From assembly GCF_964340395.1 (NCBI RefSeq), contig NC_135558.1, positions 24,546,564-24,610,563 of the forward strand: 64,000 bases of DNA, in the 5' to 3' direction. This DNA is from Glandiceps talaboti. Its lineage: Eukaryota > Hemichordata > Enteropneusta > Spengelidae. Of this stretch, positions 31,117 through 42,175 are shown in pieces. Under the pieces are notes generated by a model. It made no database searches, was not told the DNA's origin, and was given only the letters and a program-made list of their open reading frames with translations. Positions within the stretch are counted from its first letter, which is position 1; the number at the start of each line of letters is the position of its first letter. The position numbers were made by a program, and so were the translations under genes.

Positions 31117-32319
31117 GTGTGTGTGTGTGTGTGTGTAACCAACTTAAAGTCAAAAACCACTGAACCGATTGCCATGATATTTGATGGGCCCATTACCTTG
31201 GGTGTCTAGTTGAGAAATTGTTCAAATCAAATGATCTTACCAGCGGTTTGTGATTTGGGTAAAAAAATGTGATTTTTGGTCAAAAAACTTAAACTCAAAA
31301 ACTACTGGGCCGATTGGGTTGAATTTGGGTGAAACATTCTTCTGGGCGTTTTACTAAGAATTGTTCATGACATGTTGGTCCCATCAGTGATATGCAAATT
31401 AGGGCTAAATATGTTTCTTTTTGGTCAAAAAGCTATAATTCCAAAACTACTGAGCAGATTGGGCTGAAATTTAATGGGGATGCATCTAGGGATGTATGGA
31501 TGAAGAAATATTAAGCATACGATGATTCCATGAATGATATGCAAATTAGGTATAAAAAATGTTCATTTTTGGTCAAAAACTTATATCTCAAAAAATGCTC
31601 GGTCAGTGAGTCTGAAACTTGGTGAGACATTTCTGAAAGTATTATTCTGCAGATTTTTTTCAAAACATTTTGACTAAATTGACCCTAGCAACCATGACCA
31701 CGCCCTTAGCAACAACTAAATGGCAGTATATTTTGGTCAAATAACATCATCTGGTAGGCAAGTGAGTAAACATTCAAAACATGTATGCAAATACCCTAGC
31801 AACCATGACCATAGCAACAGCCAAACAGTGGTGTATTTCACAAAGATACCAACAGGGATTAATAGACAATTGAATAAACATCCAAAAAGTATGTAAATTT
31901 GCCTAGCAACAAGACCACACCCATATTAATAGCTAAATAATCACATATATTGCAAAGATGACAAAAGGAATAGAAAGACAATTGAATAAACATCTAAAAA
32001 TGGATGTAAATTTGCCTAGCAACAAGACCACACCCATATTAATAGCTAAATAATCACATATATTGCAAAGATGACAAAAGGAATAGAAAGACAATTGAAT
32101 AAACATCTAAAAATGTATGTAAATTTGCCTAGCAACAAGACCGCACCCATAGCAACAGCCAAATAATCACGTACAAAATGTATATTGCAAAGATAACAAC
32201 AGGAATTGAAAGATAAATGAATAAAGTTACATTCAAAAAATGTATGCAAATGTGCCTAGCAACAAGACCACGCCCATAGATGCTGCCAATGATCACATTT
32301 ATTGTATAAGTATTAATTA
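31029..32319 (+). repeat. Family A repeat, left part of the most complete copy
   Basis: It opens with a perfect hairpin GCACAACTGAAC, loop TGAG, GTTCAGTTGTGC (31030-31057). Then (TCTG)n and (TG)n at 31077-31134, then a core of about 145-bp units. Each unit carries ACTACTGGGCCGATTGGGTT-type, ATGCAAATTAGG and TTTTTGGTCAAAAA blocks. From about 31680 a second series of about 125-bp units begins, with CCTAGCAACAAGACCACGCC and TATTGCAAAGAT. The copy is interrupted near 32320 and resumes at 34735. Confidence 0.85.
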
Positions 32320-34734
32320 TTTGCGGGGATTACTTTTCGCGTAATTCGCGGTAACACAAAGTATGTGAAATCAAAACACCGCCATTATTTTTCATGGGGT
32401 GGGGGGGGTGTCAAACACTGGTAAACTGCATACACACGCACGCTGTTACTATCACTCTAGAACACAAATAAAGGTGTGATTTCTCAAAAGTTCTATGTAA
32501 TATGTGAATTTATTAACTTATGAACAAAGAATAAAGTGTTTGCTACAAAAACTAGTACTCTAGATTTTCTTCGAAGTCGGCAAATAGCAAAATGTATTCA
32601 AATGATTCAAATTTACAAAGACCTGGCAAATTGCTAAGGCTATCGACTTACAGACTGGTACATTAGATTTCAAAATTAATAACAAATTGTAGTACCTGTA
32701 TAACTAGTAAAATAAAGAAAGAACAGAACAAATCTGAATGCTGTTCAACCAAAAAAACTACAGAAATGTAACACCAACCTCGATCAAAATGTCTACTCTG
32801 AACTGCTGAAAAACCGACTCGTAATGACACAAACCCGTGTTTACAGAAAATTAATGTTCATTCGAGAAACAGTCTAATATCCCGGCTTCCTTGAAGCCAG
32901 CAACAAGTTCATCGGAGCGGGTAGACATGAGTTGCACAGCTGTGACTAACCATCTCGCGTGGATTGGCTTCAGTTCAGCGAGTTTCAATTCGATTGTTGC
33001 GTTACTGTGGATGTCATCACCGCTGTTCAATGTCTGACAAACACGGCTGCCATACCAATGCTGGAATTCACGCTTGATGAAGTCTTTGAACAGTTTGTTC
33101 GCTGCCAAATCCATTGGTTTCAAATGATCTGTGCATGTGGCAGGCACAAAGATAGGTGAAATGTCGTTGTCGTTTAACTTCTGAAGCAATTCTTCTCCTC
33201 GATAGGCCTTGTAAATGTCGAAGTAGGTGATGTCTCATTGATCAGCTGGAAGTTGGAGCCTCGTTCGCGTAGCTTGAAAGTAGAGGATAATTATCCGGTC
33301 TACGTACCTTATCATAGAACTGTGGTTGGACCAGCGACTTTCAGTATGATGAATGTCCCAAGTGTCTGGAAAATTGTATGAAGTATGGCAACGGCCAGTC
33401 TTTCCTTGATACAACAATTGTGGTGGTAAAAATTCCCTGGTGGCAGATGCAGCAAAGACAGCGGTGATCTGACGCTTGTCATCGAGCCCAGCAATCGATA
33501 CCTGACATGACCCCTCCACTTCCATTGTCCACTGCCCCACTGGTATAATGGAAATGCCCGTCTGGTCCCAGTTCATGATCATAACAGGAGGAATGTTGAA
33601 CTTCTGTATGGTGTAGGTAATTTGTTTGCAAAAGTTCTCTTTAATTTCAGGGAAGTCTTCAATGGTTTTCTTCACAGCTTTGGTTCCTTTTCCCTTTACA
33701 TACCCCATCCGCCGCAAAAGTGACTTCACCAGTCAGATGTCAGGTTGATATGACCACCAAACTCCTGGAGAAGACAGCGATTTTTATGGAGAACGATGCC
33801 TCGAGCAATCGCTATGCAGACGGATGAGTTGACCACGCTGTCGTTGATTCTAAATGTATGTTTGATCTTGGGAATCAAATTCACTGCCAAGAATGACTGA
33901 TCGACCCCTTGTTGCTGGTAATGATGAGATGTTTTCTTTCCCTTGCTTGACTTCTTTCAGGTACGATGTCTTCATACTTCGGATCGTGTTTTTGCAAATA
34001 GGACTATCGAGTTCTTTACTAAAGTTTCGAACAGCGTTCATGACACCGTTGTCGATAGCATAGCGAGCAATCTTTGCACGAGTCTCAGCACTGTAGAACT
34101 GGTATTTGCCCCTCTTTCTTTTTCTGCTGACAGACGAAATTTCTTGGTTGATAGTAGCGATAGCTTCAGCTGATATACTGCACTTGCTGACATCATTATT
34201 GTTGTTAGGATTGGGTAGGCCTGGTTCAGAGGGAACGGGTAACGGTGCTGTCTTCAACCACTTCATGAGAGACATGCTGGATAGATATTCTAGTACTAGT
34301 AATTCGTAAGATGTGTTCAAGTCGATAGTTTTCCAGTTCAATTTATACGTTTTTTAGCTTTAATCTTGCGGCTGTGAAGATATTTTTCTTTTGGTGGCCA
34401 TGTCGGACGATGTTTGTTTACAGGAAATATCCCTGTAAACAGCCGATGTGCATTCATCGCTAAAGTAGGTGTGAAGCTGGACGTTAAATTTAAATGATAG
34501 CAACCCCATGCTTTCGCTACTAATACCAACCATTAACACTTGCAGGATATGTGCAGGAATAGACAATGCCTTAGGCGTGATAATGGGATTGGGGCAGACA
34601 ATAATTGTGATCTTCCACTTTGGCCCTTCATTGTTTAACATTCATTATTTAACATGAAAAGCGCGAAATAAAGATACCGCGATATTGTCTAGATAAATTT
34701 ATGTGCAAAATTTTAACACCACGGTTATTTTCTA
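32320..34734 (-). mobile_element. pogo-like DNA transposon 2
   Basis: Sequence inserted into family A between ATTTATTGTATA and TATTGTGAAGATAA. It holds a complete though broken transposase on the minus strand. The borders are approximate. The ends have CG-rich motifs in opposite orientation (GCGGGGATTACTTTTCGCG at 32332, CGCGAAATAAAGATACCGCG near 34660) that suggest subterminal repeats. Confidence 0.65.
32851..34341 (-). pseudogene. pogo-like DDD transposase with one frameshift and one TGA
   Basis: From 34341 the minus strand reads an N-terminal domain with RKRKRGKYQFYSAETRAKIA and a helix-turn-helix (AVRNFSKELDSPICKNTIRS) to 33850. The next 110 bp (VVNSSVCIAIARGI, EFGGHINLTSDW) run on to a one-base shift near 33730. 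Then SLLRRMGYVKGKGTKA and the catalytic domain: first Asp in MIMNWDQTGISIIPVGQW, then AGLDDKRQITAVFA. An in-frame TGA (33235-33237) precedes the second Asp (TYFDIYKAYRG). The third is in HLKPMDLAANKLFKD. It ends at 32851. This is a different lineage from the relic at 16697. It should cut and insert DNA at TA sites. Decay is slight, so the family may have been active recently. Confidence 0.8.
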
Positions 34735-35065
34735 TTTTACAGTATTGTGAAGATAAGAGGATTAATAGACAAATGAATAAACATTTAAAAATGTATGCAA
34801 ATATGCCTAGCAACAAGACCATACCCATAGCAACAGCCAAATGATCATGTATATTGCAAAGATAATATCAGGAATTCATACACAAGTGAATAACAACATA
34901 CAAAAATGTATGCAAATATATCTAACAACATGACCATGCCCATAGCAAAAGCCAAATGATAGCGTATATCGCAAAGATAGCAACATGGTTGGATAGGCAA
35001 CTGGATAGTCATTCAACAAATGAACACCTATTGTTAGCATGGACTATCATATGGATAAACATTTT
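34735..35065 (+). repeat. Family A repeat, right part after the transposon
   Basis: Continues the ~125-bp units (CAACAAGACCATACCCATAG, GTATGCAAATATGCCTAG) from 32319 and fades out near 35065. Confidence 0.75.
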
Positions 35066-36807
35066 GCGCTACAACACCATTTGTGGTATTTTTTAAAAAT
35101 CATACAGATTGTTTTGAGTGCCTATGTGTGTTCTATACTTCAGTGTTAGCAAAAAATTTGAGTAGCCTCCTTCCTCCCTTTCACTCCTCAGTTTTTGTGT
35201 AACCCCTCTACTAGCTTAGCATTTTCTGAGTGAGCAGTCCCTCCTACTCCCCTCCCCGCAGTCATAAATAATGACAGTCTCCCCTAGACGTAAGCTGAGA
35301 GAAATTGTAAATAAATTAACTTGATGATACATTGTAAGCCAAGTAGGAATTTAAGAGGGTGATAGAGATGAGATAATGCAACTGTATTGTTTTTAAATTA
35401 TTGATTGGTTCTGTCAATTTGTTCCCTGCCAGGTTTATTGTGTTCTTTTTTCCTTCTGTAAGGAAGGAGATGCATGTACTTTAAGAAATGTCTGTGTGTG
35501 TGTGTGACTATTAATGAGTTTTGGTAATTAGGCTATATCTTAAGACTGCATACTTCAATTTCAATACCATTCAGTACATATATGTACATTAATAGGGGTG
35601 AACAAATCCACTGGTCCAAAGTTCGGGACCAGTGATTTTTGGGGTGAACCACACAAATTTGACCTTGTCTGGTCTGTTGGACCAGTACCTTAAACTGTAA
35701 ATAACTATGTTAAAAAGTAGGAACAGCAACAACTGAATGTGAACAAACAAGAAATACGATCACGATGGAGCTAAAACTACATGCCTTGTATGGCCCTTCA
35801 ATGGGTCATGAAGTATAATGAGGTGACTTCTGACGTCAAACCAGCAATATGCGCTATGGGGGGGGGGGGGGGGGGGGGGCGTGAACTTTGACAGTTGAAT
35901 GGCTGGTGGTGCTTGAAATCATAGTAGCGGCCTTACGTTGTAGTTTATTTCACTGAATCAACAACAATGTGAAATGATAGACAGGAGATAACACTCAACG
36001 CACATGTGGCTCATATCATTACTAATAGGGACATACCGGTTTAGGGACACAAGAATTAGGAAGACAAGAATAACAATTTCATTGTATAATAATTAAAATG
36101 TATCAAATGAAACATTTTATTTGCTATCATTCTGTCAGCATTGTTTGTAATATTGTTTTTATTCATAAAGGAGCTTCAAATGATTTCTAGTAGAACCCCT
36201 TTCATGGAATATCATTTTATGATTTTACCTTGTTGTTTTGCAATTTCTCCCAATATCGAGCTACTGCTGTTTGGTGTGAGCCATGTGATCGTGTAATTAA
36301 TGCAGTACATCATGTATCTCGGGAAATATACTTTTTCATTGAACACATTCATCAGGTGTAATAATGTATGATTTTTATAACAATATTATGAAATCTATAA
36401 GCCTACGGAAATAAATTGATCGTCTTCAACACTGTTGTTCACGATCTAGCCTACGTGTATTACTTCGCAAAATTGTAGTAACACTGGTGACCTTTACATT
36501 GACCTCTACATGTATATATTCAGTGCACAGTGAGGGCTCAATGTGTGGTTTGAACAGGGAGTTTGAATTATATTTATGATAGCAAGACGATACCCTTACA
36601 AAGGGCATTCAGTTTAAATCTGGTTACAGTAGATTACATAACGTGGCTATATCGGTATGTGTTTGTAGAACTGTTACATGAGGATTGAAACTTCTTATAG
36701 AGAAGGAATAATCACTGGTGTGCTTGTCTGTAAATTGATTCTGTATTTATATATAGTTATGCATATCCAGATGTTGGGAGACAGGACAATACAAAGGTCA
36801 TGACCCC
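35066..36807. other. No gene seen
   Basis: About 1.7 kb unassigned, with a G-tract at about 35859-35879. A short segment near 35600-35690 repeats CTGGTCC/GGACCAG in both orientations. Confidence 0.5.
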
Positions 36808-37345
36808 TACATGTATGATGTACATTTGTACATCAGTTGTCTGAGTGTACATGTATTAGCTGCAATAATTGTAGCGTTTGATGTGATTTTGAGGGTTTTT
36901 TCGTCTGTTTATGTGCCTTTTTTTCGTTCCGAAGTTTAACCCGAATCAAACGCTACAATTCCTCTAACGCAAACACAAATAGACGAGACCACGTTGAAAA
37001 CGTGAGCGAGGGGTCAGCGTACTGCCCGTTTCAGAATGCTGCATGCCTTGCTACATTTGCCGATTTTGACGGAATTGGGGTACCTCTGAACACTTCTTGG
37101 GTCTTGAAGGCTCCGTAATTAATGTTGGTGTTAGGAAATGACCGATATTTGCCAGGTAAGGCGTAATTTAGCAGAAAAATCCGCCCAACTTTGCGATTCA
37201 AATCTGAATCGGTTCCATCTATTTGCGTTTGTGTAAGAGGAATTGTAGCGTTTGAAACCCTCAAAATCACATCAAACGCTACAATTATTGCAGCTATACA
37301 TGTATGATGTACATTTGTACATCAGTTGTCTGAGGGTACATGTAT
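36808..37345. mobile_element. ~438-bp MITE with nested inverted repeats, flanked by 49-bp direct repeats
   Basis: The outer arms at 36858-36897 and 37256-37295 are inverted copies of AGCTGCAATAATTGTAGCG followed by TTTGATGTGATTTTGAGGG. Inside lies a second inverted pair, CAAACGCTACAATTCCTCTA (about 36948) and TAGAGGAATTGTAGCGTTTG-like sequence (about 37235). Immediately outside, the 49 bp at 36808-36856 recur at 37297-37345 with a single mismatch (GAGTG versus GAGGG). Duplications of that length are not standard TSDs. No ORF inside is recognised. Confidence 0.75.
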
Positions 37346-37559
37346 GTGCTCTGAATGTAAAATGTAGTACATGTAGGTCATTGTAACACATTGTGACCCC
37401 TTACAGTCTATATGTGTACATGTACATTACTTTGTATGTATAGGCGATAAGTTTATTTGAACATTTATACCTAACATACATTTGTACATGTATTTGGTAA
37501 CTGCTACTGTCCTTGTGGGAAACATACAAATGTAGAATGATGTACATGTAGCGAAGGCA

Positions 37560-37740
37560 GTTAGGGGTAGACCATTCGATATCCTGGGGGGGGGGGGGGG
37601 CTTGGAAGATTGGAGAGTCATTATTTTTTTTCCCACCTGCTTGCCTGATAATTATTTTTTTTCTCCGCCTATTCTGGCAACTTTTTTTTTTCTTTGCTTC
37701 TTTGAGATATCCAAATTTTTTTATGTCAATGTTGAACACC
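37560..37740. repeat. Dispersed repeat with a G-tract, first orientation
   Basis: GTAGACCATTCGATATCCTG, a 15-G run, then GCTTGGAAGAT and pyrimidine-rich stretches with CCACCTG and CTCCGCC. The inverse version is at 42000-42175. Confidence 0.6.
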
Positions 37741-37929
37741 TACATTTGTTGCCACAATCTTTGTTTGGTTTTCGCACAGGGAAATACAGAGAGTAAAAAG
37801 ATGCTGTTCTATCACACACAGATTTTATTTAGAAAACTACATATTTCATACCTGTTTGATTTTCAATGAAATAAACATCATTGACAGTTTTTATGCCATG
37901 GTATGATGACACACTGAAAATACAAATCG
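37741..37929. other. No gene seen
   Basis: Short AT-rich spacer. Confidence 0.4.
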
Positions 37930-40900
37930 GAAACTTGATTGGTGAGCTCAGACATTCAGATACTACATGTCAGATTGCTTTGATATCTGGTGTATTGATG
38001 CGCAGAGGGTAGCTTACTCAGATTTGTTAATTTCAAGTCAGCACATCTTCTTTTCTATTTTTTATGATTTTTTTTTTGTAATTTAACAAAAAATTAATAT
38101 GTTAATGAGCATTGTGACCGACGCCATATTGGAAATCAGTCCACGAGACTTTAAGTAAACTGCCACTTTTCAAAAGACACTATTGACGTCAAACAAGCAA
38201 TGTAATATGTGCTATAGTCATAATTCTACGCATTGTGTGCCCAAATGAAGCCCTGGAGGTTTTTTAGCTCCGCTGTCAGTGAAAGCTGAAAGCGTAGCTT
38301 TAGGTATAGGTGGGTATAGAGGTATAGAGTAAAGGTGAATCATTGGTGTCCGTCAACTTTTTATATTTTCATCATCTTCTCCGAAAGTGACAGTCAGAAT
38401 TCTTCGATATTTGGTGTGCATGTTCCCTGGGGGGGGGGGGGAGGCTATTCAGATTTGTTCATGCCAAGTTGATCTGTGCCATTTTCAATTTTTTATGATT
38501 TTTTTTTCAAAAAATGACATTTTCATCATCTCCTCAAATACTACATGTCAGATTGCTTTGATATCTGGTGTATTGATGCGCAGAGGGTAGCTTAATCAGA
38601 TTTGTTAATTTCAAGTCAGCACATCTTCTTTTCTATTTTTTATGATTTTTTTTTGTAATTTAACAAAAAATTAATATGTTAATGAGCATTGTGACTGACG
38701 CCATATTGGAAATCAGTCCACGAGACTTTAAGTAAACTGCCACTTTTCAAAAGACACTATTGACGTCAAACAAGCAATGTAATATGTGCTATAGTCATAA
38801 TTCTATGCATTGTGTGCCCAAATGAAACCCTGGAGGTTTTTTAGCTCCGCTGTCAGCGAAAGCTGAAAGCGTAGCTTTAGGTATAGGTGGGTATAGAGGT
38901 ATAGAGTATAGGTGAATCATTGGTGTCCGTCAACTTTTTATATTTTCATCATCTTCTCCGAAAGTGACAGTCAGAATTCTTCGATATTTGGTGTGCATGT
39001 TCCCTGGGGGGAGGCTATACAGATTTGTTCATGCCAAGTTGATCTGTGCCATTTTCAATTTTTTATGATTTTTTTTCAAAAAATGACATTTTCATCATCT
39101 CCTCAAATACTACATGTCAGATTGCTTTGATATCTGGTGTATTGATGCGCAGAGGGTAGCTTACTCAGATTTGTTAAATTCAAGTCAGCACATCTTCTTT
39201 TCTATTTTTTATGATTTTTTTTTTGTAATTTAACAAAAAATTAATATGTTAATGAGCATTGTGACCGACGCCATATTGGAAATCAGTCCACGAGAAAGAC
39301 TTCAAGTAAACTGCCACTTTTCAAAAGACACTATTGACGTCAAACAAGCAATGTAATATGTGCTATAGTCATAATTCTACGCATTGTGTGCCCAAATGAG
39401 AAGTGTTTGTTCGAAACAGGGTTGTAAACTTCAAATCCAAATTCTGCACCCCTTCTACATAATCAGCCAGTCCGCAATACCCTCATTTGCATACAATCTA
39501 TTCTCAGATGCAGATAGCGACTGTTACACTTTGAATGGCTGCTCACGGGCCTTATTTTTGGGTATATTCAACTCGCTGTAACTTTCACTAGAGTCCACCA
39601 TTTTAGATACTGTAAACGCCTGAACCTCAACTGACATCTCTTCTTTCCTGCCAGCAAAATAAATTTTGGAATTACATTTAGGAATACCAATTCTCCGACA
39701 AATTCAGGACGCATACTTGAGGCCCTGAAATTTCGACCCGGTTTTTCGCTCATAGTTTCCTTAATACGGACCAGAAAGTTTACAAATTCCACAAAAAGGT
39801 GGATTTTTATGTGTTTTACATAATCATAGTAAGTAAATTTAGTGGGATAGTTGTGTAACGACTGATTTGACCCAGAAGTTGAAGCTGACGTCGTTTCCGT
39901 TGACCGGGCGATTTTCCACAGCAAGCAGCAACGGTACTCACTAAAATCACACTTCAGACCCACTACAAAAGTTTGATGCTTTCAGATAACATGTAACTTG
40001 TGATTAATTCTATATTGTCGTGCAATTTGGAGTGACAGTGAACCAGAATGAAGACAACTTGCATAAGCAAGGCATGCCTAGGCATGCGGTTGAAGTTTTG
40101 CAAGCTATTAGAGACTCTGTGTACACTGCGTACTGTGAATCGACCAAACTTTGTTTATTGGCTGACAGTTTACATGTAAACGACATGAACATGTCTTGTC
40201 ATTTCCAAAATGCAAATATTTGGCAAGTAAAAATAAATGAAATAATTACAACTTTAATTTGGCTTCAGACTTTGCATTATGTTTTGCGTATCTTTCCCCG
40301 TTTTACATGTAAATCCGAAAAGGTTCTCTCTAGTCATGTAAGTGATCATACCGGGACTGCTTTGAGTACGAGCGAGGTGAAGTATGTTGAGGTATTTTGT
40401 TGAGAATTATAAATATTGCGAAATGTCAAGTACAAGGTTTAAATACAATGGAATGATGAAAAAAAATTGGCCGAGTCTGCTGACAGGCGCCGGTCACAAG
40501 ACACTCTGTAAATTTAAATATTAGACGATGTTATGTCTACTACAAATTGAATATTGTTGACAATTAAGCTTATGGACAGTGTTTTTGGTAACTTTGTTAG
40601 AAAATTGAAATTCGAATTGCCTCAAAATTATTTTAGATCCCTAGTTTGTTTCATTCATTATTAAAATTTTCCAGGGTTAAAGCTGCAAGACACTGGAATT
40701 ATTTATAGCCAACCTCAAAAATCTTTTGTGTGTGTGTTTGCATTTCCCAGTCATTATTTTTCTGAGATTTTGTGTAATTTTCATAACAGTAAATTATTTT
40801 GTGAAATGGTGGCTATGGTATAAAAGTACAATATTTTACCAACTTTCTGTGTAAAATGCGTTTTATAGTGAGACATCATATGACACCACTAACCACTTTA

Positions 40901-40985
40901 TTACATCGCTACTAAAATAAAAACTAAAAAGAACAGCGGAGCTATTCTGACCGATAGGTCGCTTGTTACTTCTAAAGGTAATGTT
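37930..40985. mobile_element. Family D element, copy 2, left end amplified in tandem
   Basis: It matches copy 1 at 18431-23010. The left end, TTTTTAGCTCCGCTGTCAGC through ATTCTACGCATTGTGTGCCC, is present as two full units starting near 38262 and 38840 (period about 578 bp), preceded by a partial unit from about 37957. The right end is AACAGCGGAGCTATTCTGAC, then AGGTCGCTTGTT near 40965. It lacks the three insertions of copy 1. A segment at 40370-40480 has no counterpart in copy 1. An ORF at 40020-40403 lies in the shared body but has no known domain. Confidence 0.7.
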
Positions 40986-41999
40986 TAGGTTATTCACAGA
41001 CACTTTCAGACAATAATTTGCAAGCTTTACAAGACAGCTCTAACATGTAAAAAGCAACTACATAAGGTTGAAACATTTTTTAAATAAAGTTTCATAGCAT
41101 CTTGACAGTAAGAGGTGGAGGAAAGAACTTTGATTTGAAACTGAAACATGTCTACCTCATATGGGGGGGGGGGTCCTAGGGGGTCTCCCCTAGAAGCTTT
41201 TAAAGTTTTTTTTTACCAATTTTGGTGAACCTTATTGTTGGTTTAATGAATGAGTGGCCTCTGGGGTGATGGAGTCCAAGAGGTCCCCCCTGCCAAATCT
41301 GTAGTTTTTTGTTTCTATTTAGGCAATTTTTAGGTTATTCATAGCCTCTGAGATATATATTGCCAAGCATCGAAAAGCTAAAGTAAATATAACCTTTTTA
41401 AATAAGTTTTCCATGTTATAAAAGTGGGCCTGTAACATTGGTATAGGGCATTGATATTGCATGCATAGTAAAGTTACTGATGTGTGAGAGCACTTTAGGA
41501 GGTCATACCTAGTGTACAATAGAAACTTGAATTTGAGTTGTGGTGTCGATACATGTAGTGTCTGAAATAGGAAGTATATCATCCCTTCTGACAATTCATA
41601 CTGAAGAGACTAGAACAATTTAGATTAAGTTCTTTTATAATAGTATGAAGATTACCATTACAAAACCTTCAAGTTCACTTTTGCCCCAAACTGCAAGATA
41701 AGTGAAGCACTGAATGTGAAACAGCCAAACACTTACATGGCATGTTCTGTAACTAGTGTGGTAGCTAGGTAATACATGTATTATATGTATAATTTTATGT
41801 ATAGTTATGTTTGAACCCTTACATGAAGTAATATTTAAACCATTTATGAAAGAAACAGAGACAAGAACAAATATATATATGTACCACAGGCTAACGAAAC
41901 TGACTGGTCCCTGACATGTGTTTGAAACTGGTTGTCATGATTTGACAAGTTTCCTGGTTGGAGAGGTACGAGCAGGTTGAACAGTATACTCGAACATGT
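40986..41999. other. No gene seen
   Basis: Unassigned AT-rich sequence with a G-tract near 41164. Confidence 0.5.
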
Positions 42000-42175
42000 G
42001 CATCATTTCCTGCCAAGATATTTTTTTTTCTAGCAGCAGTGGTCCATCTTTTTTTTTCCATCACCCACTCATATCCGGATTTTTTTTTCAAGCAAATCCA
42101 CTTGGCATCTTTTTTTCTCCCGAAATCTTCCAAGCCCCCCCCCCCCCAGGATATCAAATGGTCCACCCCTTACAT
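42000..42175. repeat. Dispersed repeat with a C-tract, second orientation
   Basis: Inverse of the 37560 copy: ATCTTCCAAG, a C-run, then CAGGATATCAAATGGTCCAC. The length of the homopolymer differs between copies. Confidence 0.6.
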
